From Actinomycetes bacterium (GTDB lineage: Bacteria > Actinomycetota > Acidimicrobiia > Acidimicrobiales > Acidimicrobiaceae): a stretch of 46,069 nucleotides of DNA. The stretch is from positions 1-46,069 of the forward strand of contig JAJYGA010000032.1 of NCBI GenBank assembly GCA_021785255.1. The letters run 5' to 3'. The translations under genes and the position numbers were made by a program. The notes under the pieces are model-generated. The model searched no databases, had not been told where the DNA came from, and saw only the letters and a list, made by a program, of their open reading frames with translations. This document shows positions 1 to 7,272 of this stretch, piece after piece (the first letter of the stretch is position 1; each line of letters begins with the position of its first letter).

Positions 1-216
1 CTACGGCTGCTCCTGCAACTACGGCTGCTCCTGCAACTACGGCTGCTCCTGCAACTACGGCTGCTCCTGCAACTACGGCTGCTCCTGCAACTACGGCTGC
101 TCCTGCAACTACGGCTGCTCCTGCAACTACGGCTGCTCCTGCAACTACGGCTGCTCCTGCAACTACGGCTGCTCCTGCAACTACGGCTGCTCCTGCAACT
201 ACGGCTGCTCCTGCAA
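1..216 (+). repeat. 18-bp tandem repeat, 12 perfect copies
   Basis: The unit CTACGGCTGCTCCTGCAA is repeated twelve times without a mismatch from the first base of the window, so the array probably continues upstream. It lies in the reading frame of the gene that ends at 683 and encodes the hexapeptide Thr-Ala-Ala-Pro-Ala-Thr over and over, a flexible Ala/Pro/Thr linker. Perfect identity at the DNA level points to recent slippage or unequal exchange. Confidence 0.97.
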
Positions 217-683
217 CGAGCTTTGGAGATGGAAACTGGGTGGTGGGAAAACAAGTTGCCCCTGGAACGTATCAAACGCAAGGAGGAGCAAACTGCTACT
301 GGCAAAGGGAGAGTTCCTTGTCGGGAAGTTTCAGTAGCATTATCAGTAACAACAACGTTGTTGGACCGGCCATAGTTACAATACTGTCGAGCGACGTTGG
401 GTTTGAGACTCAAGGATGTGGTACGTGGACACCACTTGGAACTAGCGAGCAAAAGTTGTCGAGTTTTGGCGATGGTGTGTATGCAGTGGGTGTCAACATT
501 GTGCCTGGTACCTACTCTACCAGCGGAGGAGCAAACTGCTACTGGGAGACGGATTTAAACTTCTTAGGCTCGACTTCATCAATTATTGCAAATGACAACG
601 CAGTGGGACCCGTAACACTGACCATTGGATCTAATGTCGTTGGGTTTGAGACTCAAGGATGTGGTACATGGAGTCTCTCATGA
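3..683 (+). CDS. Repeat-linker secreted-type protein, 5' partial
   Basis: The reading frame is open from the window edge, so the true start and any signal peptide lie upstream. The visible part begins with twelve TAAPAT hexapeptides. Two related modules of about 73 residues follow (bases 219-440 and 462-680). Each has the pattern SFGDG..xVG..xxPGTY.T.GGANCYW, then a Ser/Asn-rich stretch with VGP, then VGFETQGCGTW. Each module keeps one Cys in NCYW and one in GCGTW, which suggests one disulfide per module. Similar modules occur in exported lipoproteins and cell-surface proteins of Actinobacteria; their function is unknown to me. A GTG at 240 could look like a start, but it sits inside the first module, so it is not the real one. 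Surface location is inferred from the linker and cysteines. Confidence 0.8.
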   Translation, partial: TAAPATTAAPATTAAPATTAAPATTAAPATTAAPATTAAPATTAAPATTAAPATTAAPATTAAPATTAAPATSFGDGNWVVGKQVAPGTYQTQGGANCYWQRESSLSGSFSSIISNNNVVGPAIVTILSSDVGFETQGCGTWTPLGTSEQKLSSFGDGVYAVGVNIVPGTYSTSGGANCYWETDLNFLGSTSSIIANDNAVGPVTLTIGSNVVGFETQGCGTWSLS

Positions 684-726
684 GGATGCGAACAAGACAG
701 AGTCTTTGATCAAACAGGAACGCAAA

Positions 727-746
727 CCCCGTCTGTAAGGGCGGGG
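727..746. other. G+C-rich hairpin upstream of tnpB
   Basis: CCCCGTCTGTAAGGGCGGGG folds into a seven-pair stem (one G-T) with a TGTAAG loop. The loop and flanking bases match those of a second hairpin just after tnpB (2033-2051), which shares GTCYGTAAGGGC. Matching hairpins on both sides suggest that they mark the ends of an IS200/IS605-type TnpB element. Confidence 0.5.
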
Positions 747-786
747 TCGAGCGACCTCTGTAACACCGTCGAGGTAAAATAGCACT

Positions 787-2016
787 ATGAGCATACGTGA
801 GCGCCTGTATCTCAAAGAGGAGGAACGACCCACTCTTATACGTCACTGCTCTGAAGCTCGTTATGTATGGAACCTAGCGCTCGAACAACGTAACTTATGG
901 GTTAGATACCGCACACAGAAGATCACGTATAACTCCCAAGCACATGAGCTGGCTGAGTTGCGTAGAGAAACTTGGTTGCGTGAAGGTTCCTCTGTAGTTC
1001 AGCAACAGGCTTTACGAGACTTGGATCGAGCCTTTCAGAACTGGTGGAAGAGACCGGATCACTTCTCTAGACCTACCTGGCGTAAGGCTGGTATCCACGA
1101 AGGCTTTGCCATTCGCGATCTATCTGTTCGACGGTTGAATCGCAAGTGGGGTCAGGTCTTCATCCCTAAGTGCGCTTGGGTGAAGTTCCGTATCACTCGA
1201 CAGTGCCAAGATATAGCACATGCTTCCTCAGCCAGGGTCACCAAAGATAGATCTGGTAGGTGGTTCGTGAGCTTCACTTATCCTGCTCCACAAATGGAAC
1301 GTGAACCCACCGGCGAAATCATCGGACTGGATATGGGGGTTGTTCACACTGCAACCATGTCTACTGGTGAATTCTTGGACATGCCAACACTTCTCTCCAA
1401 AGGCGAACAACAGTGCAAGCGTCGGTTACAGAGAAAGCTCGCTCGACAGGCCAAAGACTCTAATCGTCGCAAGTCCACCAAACTAGCTCTAGCTAAAGAG
1501 TCGGCTAAAGAGAAAGACCGTCGCAACAACTGGATCGAGAAAACGACAACTGATCTAGTGAGAAGCTATGACTTGATCGCACTAGAGAATCTAAAGATTA
1601 AGAACATGACCAAATCAGTTAAGGGAACAGTCGAGAATCCAGGAACCAACGTCGCTCAGAAAGCTGGTCTCAATCGGGTAATTCTTGAACGGGGTTGGTC
1701 ACTGTTTAAAAAGCGACTGACCGATAAGGCTACCAACGCCACCACGCCAGTCGAACTCATTTTCATCAATCCTGCATTTACAAGTATGTGTTGTTCTAAG
1801 TGTGGTCACACGGACAAAACAAATCGCGAGAGCCAAGCTATCTTTTGTTGTAAGGCGTGCGGCTACACAAATAACGCAGACATCAATGCAGCCAAGAATA
1901 TAATCTCAACCGCCGTAGGACATACGGTCTCAGGACGTGGAGGGACACCGCACGCTAGGTCTAACAAGACACAGCACAGCGACCCGATGAAACGTCAACC
2001 AGCCGAGGTCGCATGA
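787..2016 (+). CDS. tnpB: TnpB, RNA-guided nuclease of IS200/IS605-type element
   Basis: This 409-residue protein is a full-length TnpB (OrfB), the RuvC-type nuclease encoded by IS605/IS607-group elements and an ancestor of Cas12. The N-terminal region carries the usual YVWNLALEQ helix. The split RuvC site is complete: Asp182 in GLDMG, Glu267 in ALENL and Asp365 in NNADINAAKN. A four-Cys zinc finger lies between the last two (CSKC near 336-339, CKAC near 355-358). The family uses an omega RNA made from the 3' end of the gene and flank to cut a chosen DNA site. No TnpA gene is present nearby, so the element stands alone and could move only with help in trans. A GAGGT nine bases before ATG787 supports the start. 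With all catalytic residues present it is probably active. Confidence 0.93.
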   Translation: MSIRERLYLKEEERPTLIRHCSEARYVWNLALEQRNLWVRYRTQKITYNSQAHELAELRRETWLREGSSVVQQQALRDLDRAFQNWWKRPDHFSRPTWRKAGIHEGFAIRDLSVRRLNRKWGQVFIPKCAWVKFRITRQCQDIAHASSARVTKDRSGRWFVSFTYPAPQMEREPTGEIIGLDMGVVHTATMSTGEFLDMPTLLSKGEQQCKRRLQRKLARQAKDSNRRKSTKLALAKESAKEKDRRNNWIEKTTTDLVRSYDLIALENLKIKNMTKSVKGTVENPGTNVAQKAGLNRVILERGWSLFKKRLTDKATNATTPVELIFINPAFTSMCCSKCGHTDKTNRESQAIFCCKACGYTNNADINAAKNIISTAVGHTVSGRGGTPHARSNKTQHSDPMKRQPAEVA

Positions 2017-2051
2017 GAGCGACTTTGGAAGCCTCGTCCGTAAGGGCCGAG
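1960..2051 (+). ncRNA. Possible omega RNA (reRNA) scaffold of TnpB
   Basis: In TnpB elements the guide RNA overlaps the 3' end of the gene and ends with a structured scaffold next to the element's right end. Here the stop codon (2014-2016) is followed within 20 bases by a hairpin at 2033-2051 (CTCGTCC-GTAAG-GGCCGAG type, one mismatch). This is the place expected for the scaffold's last stem, and the guide would then begin near 2052. The 5' limit given is a guess. Position and hairpin are seen; RNA function is inferred from the family. Confidence 0.35.
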
Positions 2052-2677
2052 AGGATGTCACATGTATATGCCGAAGATATGTGCACCAGAGGTTCTCCAT
2101 TTCGTAAATGTGTCTAATGACTAATCATCGAAGAGGAGGTACGTTCAAATAGGTGGAACTTCAGTCGAGCCGGCACAAAAGGTTGCAATGGTACGAGGGA
2201 AACTATCAGGTGAGATTTGCGAAGTTAAGATTGATGGTGGTGGATGTTAGAGGCATTTACAATAGCTGAAATCGAACGTGTCAAAGTTCTTGAGGCGGTA
2301 ATGCGAGATCTCCATAGAGCTAATACAAAGCTCAAAGAGACTGGAGCTTTCGCTAAGATATGAACTAAACTGCAGCTCAATAGGTAGATAGATCGAGTTC
2401 CGAAAGTTCGTATGGGAAGTTGAGTTCACCTGCATGGTCCTGAACACGTTACCTGTGCTTATTACCCCATTAGGTTCTGATTTATCTCACCCGTCAGTCG
2501 CGAGACAAGATTCTGGAGCAAGAGATCTCAAAGATAAGTAAGAGAACTGCTTTGTCGTTGGTGTCAGATTTTCTGGCACCAACGAAGATCCGTTGCAAAG
2601 GCCATCAGAAGTCTTTTGTTTACGAGAATATTTGCTTGTGAGTAGGAGGTATCAAGATATTTTAGGAAAATCGAATA
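2017..2677. other. Non-coding, degenerate stretch between tnpB and the transposon
   Basis: No intact gene is visible. Between 2150 and 2360 the plus strand shows two short overlapping open stretches in different frames. One ends in KVAMVRGKLSGEICEV and then a stop; the next, from an ATG near 2239, reads LEAFTIAEIERVKVLEAV before ending at a TGA near 2358. They look like pieces of a decayed gene, but I do not recognise the parent. A strong inverted repeat sits at 2555-2585. The rest shows no pattern I can name. Confidence 0.4.
2555..2585. terminator. Long-stem inverted repeat
   Basis: The arms TCGTTGGTGTCAGA and TCTGGCACCAACGA form a 14-pair stem (one G-T when read as RNA) around a TTT loop. 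No run of T follows on either strand, so it is not a textbook terminator. It could still end transcription of the decayed region on its left or of the tRNA-Glu unit on its right, or be a remnant of a mobile-element end. Confidence 0.4.
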
Positions 2678-2694
2678 GCAAGTTGAAAACTTGC
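2678..2694 (-). terminator. Displaced tRNA-Glu terminator hairpin
   Basis: GCAAGTT-GAA-AACTTGC is a perfect seven-pair hairpin. On the minus strand it is followed by a T-rich run (TATTCGATTTT). If the transposon (2695-5839) and one target copy are removed, it lies directly after the last base of tRNA-Glu, where a terminator is expected. The right arm contains the ACTTGC target that the transposon duplicated. Confidence 0.6.
2689..2694. repeat. Target-site duplication, left copy
   Basis: ACTTGC lies immediately outside the left inverted repeat and is matched by ACTTGC at 5840-5845 immediately outside the right one. This is the short direct repeat left when a DDE transposase inserts. Confidence 0.85.
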
Positions 2695-2718
2695 GGGCTA
2701 GCGACAAAACTAGTCCTA
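2695..2718. repeat. Left terminal inverted repeat of transposon
   Basis: These 24 bases match the reverse complement of 5816-5839 at 23 positions; the difference is a T for C near the inner end (ACTAGTCC against ACTAGCCC). Confidence 0.92.
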
Positions 2719-2898
2719 GCAGCTAACTCTAGTCGATTTAGTGGATCAGATCCCATGCTAAGGGTGTAAAAATCCCAGTAGTGGTTTTGGCTTTTGTCTG
2801 TGTCTCAATACCAATCATTAGGTTTGTAAGAATCACGTAAATACATGCAATTGTATCCGCAGTATGATACTGTGGATATATCGAGGAAAGGGCCAGCT

Positions 2899-3240
2899 AT
2901 GGAGCCGGGCGAACGGTATCAGAGGAGACTTACTGAAATAGCATCTGAGCTGTCATCGATCGGGCTAAGTGTTCCTGGATCTCTAACGGTCCGCCGTTAT
3001 AGATGCGGTAAAGCCGGATGCAGTTGTCAAAGTGATGAATCAAAACTGCACGGTCCCTATATCTCCTGGACCAGAAAGATAAGCGGCAAAACTGTAACCA
3101 GACTGCTCAGCCAGGAACAATTTGACGAGTACCAGCAGTATTTTGACAACGCCAAACGTCTTCGGGAACTGGTACGTGAGATTGAGGCAATTTCACTTGA
3201 AATAGTAGAGAAAGACCCGAGGTGGAAAGCAAAAGACTAG
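2899..3240 (+). CDS. DUF6788-type transposon accessory protein
   Basis: First gene of the transposon. The protein matches the DUF6788 pattern: a short N-terminal helix, VPGSLTVRRYRCGKAGC, CSC, then LHGPYISW, GKTVTR and a C-terminal coiled helix rich in Leu and Glu. The RC..AGC.C cysteines could bind a metal, which suggests a small DNA-binding or targeting factor, but no function is established to my knowledge. I prefer ATG2899 (113 residues) because GAGGAAAGG lies seven bases ahead. An in-frame ATG at 2845 would add 18 residues with no clear ribosome site. The end overlaps the next gene by 19 bases, so translation is probably coupled. Confidence 0.75.
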   Translation: MEPGERYQRRLTEIASELSSIGLSVPGSLTVRRYRCGKAGCSCQSDESKLHGPYISWTRKISGKTVTRLLSQEQFDEYQQYFDNAKRLRELVREIEAISLEIVEKDPRWKAKD

Positions 3241-3998
3241 ATCAACGCCCTGCCTCTGTAGCTAGGGCATTAGCGGGTTTTCATGAGTCAAATGGGCTCG
3301 CATTTGACTGGACAAATATCGACTCCGATTTAGTACGGACTTATCTGAAAAGTTCAACTCTCGCCCCTTCCACCAAAGGCACTTATCGCTGGGTGATCAG
3401 TGCCACCTTTGGCATCGATTTGAAAGAAGGCCTTTCATTTCCTGGTTCGTTAGCCCTAAAACCGTACTCCAGAGATGAAAGAGCGGAACTGGTCTCTATT
3501 GCCAACTCTCAGAACAAAGCCTGGCGCAGATATAGCGCACTTTCAATGATCGCACTTTCAATAGGTGCAGGTGCTAGGGTTAGTGAACTGCGCAGCGTAA
3601 GGGGGAAAGGCCTCTCGAAAGACGGCAGTCATATAACAATTGCCAACAGGGTAGTTCCGATAAAATCACCATGGGATCGCATTCTTAGCTCACTAGAGCC
3701 AGTAGATGATGAGGCGTTCCTGTTTCATCCAAATGCCCGAAACCGCAATACCAAGAACTTTATCAACGACTTCGCCGATAATCTGGTACGCGACCCCGGC
3801 TCGCAGAGATTCAAAGTTGCAATGGCAAGGGCCAGCTTCATCTGCGACAGATGGAATGAAGATATATCGCTTAGAGATCTGCTCTATATAACCGGAATAA
3901 CTGAAGTTGAATCCCTGATCCGTTATGTGGGCCTAGTAGATGGAGCACCTAAGACTAAAGCTGGGCTTAGGCACTTAGCTGCAGATGGAACCCCCTAG
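3222..3998 (+). CDS. Divergent tyrosine recombinase-like protein of transposon
   Basis: This 258-residue protein has the layout of a phage-type integrase. An N-terminal helical part resembles the core-binding domain (YLKSSTLAPSTKGTYR, residues 41-55), and a catalytic-like domain starts near PYSRDERAEL. The box I arginine is there (GARVSELR, Arg119), with a Lys in a VVPIK turn (Lys148), an arginine where box II is expected (Arg203) and a tyrosine near the end (Tyr235 in IRYVGL). Both histidines expected around box II and the LGH motif are missing (Ala200 and Ile226 by my alignment). It may therefore be a DNA-binding helper rather than a working recombinase. The GTG start overlaps the first gene and its ribosome site is poor, so the exact start is unsure. 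It ends two bases before the transposase gene. Confidence 0.65.
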   Translation: MESKRLDQRPASVARALAGFHESNGLAFDWTNIDSDLVRTYLKSSTLAPSTKGTYRWVISATFGIDLKEGLSFPGSLALKPYSRDERAELVSIANSQNKAWRRYSALSMIALSIGAGARVSELRSVRGKGLSKDGSHITIANRVVPIKSPWDRILSSLEPVDDEAFLFHPNARNRNTKNFINDFADNLVRDPGSQRFKVAMARASFICDRWNEDISLRDLLYITGITEVESLIRYVGLVDGAPKTKAGLRHLAADGTP

Positions 3999-4000
3999 AG

Positions 4001-5641
4001 ATGTCAAAAGACGGCACTTTAGACCAGTTGAGTGTAGTAGGTGCCGACAGAGTCAAATTAGCCGTCTCACTTATAGAGGAGTCAGATGAAGTACTGAAGC
4101 TGGAAGAATCACTAAAGCGAAATACCGGCAGACCCCGTTCACTGTCGGTAAAGGCAATCCTTGCGGCTCTTTTGTTGTTGGCTCTAGACGATCGGCCACT
4201 TATTTTGAAATCAGTGACAGAACTTCTCTACTTTCAGTTCACCCAAGAGCAGAAAGAGAGGCTGGAAGTTGTGGGCAGACCAACTAGCCATAGACAGTTT
4301 CTGGCCTTCTATAGAAGAGTGCGCTATATGTTCCATCTCATCTGTAATGAGGTGGATCCATCGCCATTACCTAAAAATCTCTGTATCGAAAATGAAATGC
4401 TCCTGGCCGTGGCCAAGCCCCTAAGTGAATCAGCTAGCGCAGATAAGGCTGCATCGCTTCTTAGGTTGTGCAATTCGTTGCTGGATCAAAGCGTAAAGCT
4501 GATGAGCGGGGACGAACTGAAGTCTTATGACGGACAGGTCGGTCTTGATGCGACCGTGGTTCCCCTCTTTAGTCGGGGACCATCTAAGACAAAGGGTACT
4601 TGTGCCAGTGATCCCGATGGCGGATGGTACATACGTGAGGGCGATCACAGAGACAGCGAGGATAAGAAAGGCAGGCGAAGAACCAAAATAGCCTGGGCAC
4701 TGGAGGCCACAATTGCCACCATGGCCCAGATAAAAGCTGATGGTAGCCATAGCAGTGTCAGTTTCGGACATCCCAATCTGGTACTTGGCTTTCAGATGTC
4801 AAGACCAGGCGCTGATCCAGGGGGAAATGGGATAAAAGTCCTCAGATCAATATCAGATCGGGGATATAGACCGGGATATCTGGGAGCTGACCGTGCATAT
4901 TCAACTGCAGTCCCTGAGAACTTCCATCTTCCCCTAAAAGCTCTCGGATATTCACTTGTGATGGACTACAAGATAGATCAGCTGGGACGTCAGGCAAACA
5001 GTGGAGGTGCCCTGCTGGTAGAGGGAAACTGGTACTGTCCAAATATTCCAGAGCCGCTTATTGATGCCACGCTTGAATTCAGAATGGGAAAGATAAAGGG
5101 TGATATCTATGAAAAACACATTGATGCAAGGGAGAAATATCTCCTAAGGCGTAAACAGGGTCCGGATCAAGACGGCTATGAACGTTACAGTTGTCCTGCA
5201 ATCGGTGATTACCCCAAAGTTACCTGTCCCCTTAGGCCCAGTTCTACCAAAGAGGGAAGAATAAAGATAACCCTTACAAAACCAGATGGGGAGCTAACCC
5301 CGGCAATCTGTAATCAAAGTTCAATAACAATTGCACCAGATGTTGGCGCCCGTCACCGCCAGGACCTCTGCTTTGCAACCACTGAATGGCACAAGCAATA
5401 CGCCACATTGCGAAATACCATAGAAGGGCTGAACGGATATGTCAAAGATCCATGCCATGAGGCACTGTCTCAACCTGGAAGGCGAAGAGTGAGAGGGATT
5501 GCTCCGCAGTCAATATTTGTGACAATGCTCCTCATTGCATCAAATGTCAGAAAGATCAAAAGCTATAGAGCCGAACAATCCTACAAGCAGAGACCAAAGC
5601 GTCCTAAACGCAGAAGAACAAGTCTTAGCCAGTTTGTCTGA
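4001..5641 (+). CDS. DDE transposase of the three-gene transposon
   Basis: This 546-residue protein is a transposase of a family common in Actinobacteria. The N-terminal helices (GRPRSLSVKAILAALLLLAL, residues 43-62) resemble the DNA-binding part of IS1182-like enzymes. The catalytic triad can be read as Asp183 (GLDATVVP), Asp297 (LGADRAYS) and Glu475 (NTIEGLNGYVKD). Between the second Asp and the Glu lies a long insert with paired cysteines (WYCP near 346, SCPA near 398, TCPL near 409, AICN near 437), perhaps a zinc-binding insertion. The C-terminal tail is very basic (RPKRPKRRR). It starts two bases after the upstream stop, so translation is probably coupled. All key residues are present, so it is probably active. 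Confidence 0.9.
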   Translation: MSKDGTLDQLSVVGADRVKLAVSLIEESDEVLKLEESLKRNTGRPRSLSVKAILAALLLLALDDRPLILKSVTELLYFQFTQEQKERLEVVGRPTSHRQFLAFYRRVRYMFHLICNEVDPSPLPKNLCIENEMLLAVAKPLSESASADKAASLLRLCNSLLDQSVKLMSGDELKSYDGQVGLDATVVPLFSRGPSKTKGTCASDPDGGWYIREGDHRDSEDKKGRRRTKIAWALEATIATMAQIKADGSHSSVSFGHPNLVLGFQMSRPGADPGGNGIKVLRSISDRGYRPGYLGADRAYSTAVPENFHLPLKALGYSLVMDYKIDQLGRQANSGGALLVEGNWYCPNIPEPLIDATLEFRMGKIKGDIYEKHIDAREKYLLRRKQGPDQDGYERYSCPAIGDYPKVTCPLRPSSTKEGRIKITLTKPDGELTPAICNQSSITIAPDVGARHRQDLCFATTEWHKQYATLRNTIEGLNGYVKDPCHEALSQPGRRRVRGIAPQSIFVTMLLIASNVRKIKSYRAEQSYKQRPKRPKRRRTSLSQFV

Positions 5642-5815
5642 AAGACCAGGGTTGTAAAAGATACACAAAAGTTCCAACCAACTGCTTTTTAGGCACCTCA
5701 CGCATCTCAGTTACTGCCAATTGAAAAGCGAAACTCGCCAAAATCGCTAACGCCCAACAAATGGTCACACCCCAGAGTCATAATTGGCTAAGGAGCGTGA
5801 CTTTTGTCGTTACGA

Positions 5816-5839
5816 TAGGGCTAGTTTTGTCGCTAGCCC
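5816..5839. repeat. Right terminal inverted repeat of transposon
   Basis: Mirror of the left end at 2695-2718 with one mismatch. Between the transposase stop (5641) and this repeat lie about 170 bases with no gene; a second TTTTGTCG copy just inside (around 5801-5809) could be an extra transposase-binding site. Confidence 0.92.
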
Positions 5840-5845
5840 ACTTGC
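5840..5845. repeat. Target-site duplication, right copy
   Basis: ACTTGC duplicates 2689-2694. Its last base is also the discriminator base of tRNA-Glu on the minus strand, so the insertion left the tRNA itself intact. Confidence 0.85.
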
Positions 5846-5917
5846 ACCCCCAACGGGATTCGAACCCGTGTTACCGCCGTGAAAGGGCGACGTCCTAGTC
5901 CACTAGACGATGGGGGC
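5845..5917 (-). tRNA. tRNA-Glu (anticodon TTC)
   Basis: The minus strand folds into a normal 73-base tRNA: acceptor GCCCCCA with TGGGGGT (first pair G-U), D arm with AGTGG, anticodon loop CTTTCAC with TTC, and T arm GGTTCGAATCC. CCA is not fully encoded; the discriminator G is followed by CA from the flank. Its 5' end is five bases from the S51-like gene, so it may be read through from that operon as well as from its own promoter. Its terminator has been moved 3.1 kb away by the transposon. Confidence 0.96.
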
Positions 5918-5922
5918 ATGCT

Positions 5923-7272
5923 CTAAATACCCGTAGAAGACACTATAGCGTCTCTTAGAGACCATGAAGTTCCTTCAGGTGAGTCCTGAACTTCAATTCC
6001 AACACATAATAGAAAATTTCGAATCTCGTCGGACCTTTCAAAGTTCCTGACAGATCGTGCCTTCGAACGTTCCTCTAGGAGGAACTCTACAAAAGGTGCA
6101 AGTATGCAAGATTTATCGATGGCTTTAGCTGCGGCTTCAGTGCCGAGACGTATGATCATGCTCCGAAGCAGAGATCGCCCTTGCTTGTCTAGATCAGAAA
6201 GTAAGGAGTCGGTAGACCATTCTGCCAATGTGGACTCAAGGTCCAAAATCTTTTTTGAAGCCTGTGCAAAGTTCGAGATCTCTATTTCCGTGTCAAATTC
6301 TTTCTTTAAGCGTATAAGTTCCATCTCTAAAGGATTTGCTATGGCTTCCTGATCTGATGTACGTGCTTCTTCATCCTGTGTAGCATGATCGTGTAAAGGA
6401 AAGATCGGATTACTGGCTTCAGAGTTTGAACGGTTGCGGCGGTGAGAAAAAGGTATCTCGAGAAACGTCTCAATCTCCATCTTTGACCCAACGGGAATCT
6501 GTTTTGATAGTCCATCTTTCCGCAACGTCACTACGCCGATACCAACTGTTTCGATACTTTGTGATGCAAGATCAAAAACTATACCGCTATGTTCGTCTAC
6601 ACCTAATATGAACCCGTCGTCTGGAAGAGTATTTTCAAGTATTTTTATTCGACCCTCGCCCATGTAACAGTATCTGGTGTCGTGAGTTCCTCCCTCTTGG
6701 TTGTTGTAATGAGGAACTATCGCTATTTTTTGGGCAAAAATTTTATCGAAAAGCCCAAGTCCCTTCTCCCACCGAACTTCTTCTCCTGCTTTGTATATCT
6801 CATAAACTGGCAGGGTGAAGCTGCCTAGTGTCAGTGCGGCTGCTGAGGAAAAGGTGATAACCCTGGGCTCGAGCAGAGTTTTAGAAAGTAGGGAACCCAA
6901 TCCAAGTTCCTTCCATACTTTAAGTGCATAAGTTGGACTGCCCGGTCCAGCGAACAGATAATGAGAGTTTTGTACTTGGTCATAAAAGACATCTTGTTTG
7001 TATGTACCTGAAAGACTAAGGGATCGAAAAGATGCAACTTGAAAGTTCCGCTTTAGAGAGACTTTAAAGTAGTCGATTGTCTTTAGAGAAAGTTCGTCAG
7101 CGTTTTCTTGGAAACCATAAGGCGTATCTAAAATGCTGCATAGCGGAGCGTGATCTCCAAGAGGAATACGGTTCAACAGCGATCTATGTACCTTCACCAT
7201 GGTTGGAGCCGTTTCTCCAGACCCCATCACGCACAATATGCCTTGGTAGCTTGCTACATCTTGTTGTGTCAT
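5923..7272 (-). CDS. S51 peptidase-like domain fused to CysS-type C-terminus
   Basis: The 449-residue protein has two parts. Residues 12-250 resemble the type 1 glutamine amidotransferase-like peptidase family S51 (cyanophycinase, dipeptidase E): an MGSGE start, GPGSPTYAL near 109-117, a nucleophile-elbow-like TFSSAAALTLG with Ser143, VPHYNN (His188) and DEHSG (Glu227). After an acidic linker, residues 316-440 match the C-terminal helical bundle and tail of cysteinyl-tRNA synthetase, ending in FVEFLLEERSKAR, FERSDEIRNFL and the sequence VQDSPEGTSW. The synthetase catalytic domain is absent. It overlaps the upstream alpha/beta hydrolase gene by four bases and is the last gene of the clpS operon. 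Substrate is unknown; tRNA or ribosome binding by the C-terminus is only a guess. Confidence 0.75.
   Translation of the reverse strand: MTQQDVASYQGILCVMGSGETAPTMVKVHRSLLNRIPLGDHAPLCSILDTPYGFQENADELSLKTIDYFKVSLKRNFQVASFRSLSLSGTYKQDVFYDQVQNSHYLFAGPGSPTYALKVWKELGLGSLLSKTLLEPRVITFSSAAALTLGSFTLPVYEIYKAGEEVRWEKGLGLFDKIFAQKIAIVPHYNNQEGGTHDTRYCYMGEGRIKILENTLPDDGFILGVDEHSGIVFDLASQSIETVGIGVVTLRKDGLSKQIPVGSKMEIETFLEIPFSHRRNRSNSEASNPIFPLHDHATQDEEARTSDQEAIANPLEMELIRLKKEFDTEIEISNFAQASKKILDLESTLAEWSTDSLLSDLDKQGRSLLRSMIIRLGTEAAAKAIDKSCILAPFVEFLLEERSKARSVRNFERSDEIRNFLLCVGIEVQDSPEGTSWSLRDAIVSSTGI

Larger units (their letters stand above)
2695..5839. mobile_element. Complete three-gene transposon (3145 bp)
   Basis: The element starts and ends with inverted repeats of 24 bp that differ at one position, starting GGGCTAGCGACAAAAC inward from each end. 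It is flanked by 6-bp direct repeats (ACTTGC). Inside are three genes in one direction with overlaps or tiny gaps: a DUF6788 protein, a tyrosine-recombinase-like protein, and a 546-residue DDE transposase with its acidic triad intact. I cannot place it in a classical IS family from memory; the transposase type is frequent in Actinobacteria. Ends, duplication and genes all look undamaged, so the insertion appears recent and possibly still mobile. It lies against the 3' end of tRNA-Glu. Confidence 0.93.

Noticed and set aside
1-216. Could the repeat array be a CRISPR array?
   Set aside because: There are no spacers; the 18-bp units are directly joined and encode an in-frame hexapeptide.
240-683. 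GTG at 240 as true start of the first gene
   Set aside because: The frame is open to base 3 and the first conserved module begins before 240, so this start would cut the module.
2247-2447. A 66-codon minus-strand frame between tnpB and the transposon
   Set aside because: No ribosome site, low-complexity Ser/Phe/Leu product and no family resemblance; the plus strand of the same place looks like gene remnants instead.
5840-5917. Integration of a tyrosine-recombinase island into tRNA-Glu (attL/attR)
   Set aside because: The repeat is only 6 bp, no tRNA 3' end copy is found on the far side, and inverted ends plus a target duplication point to DDE transposition.
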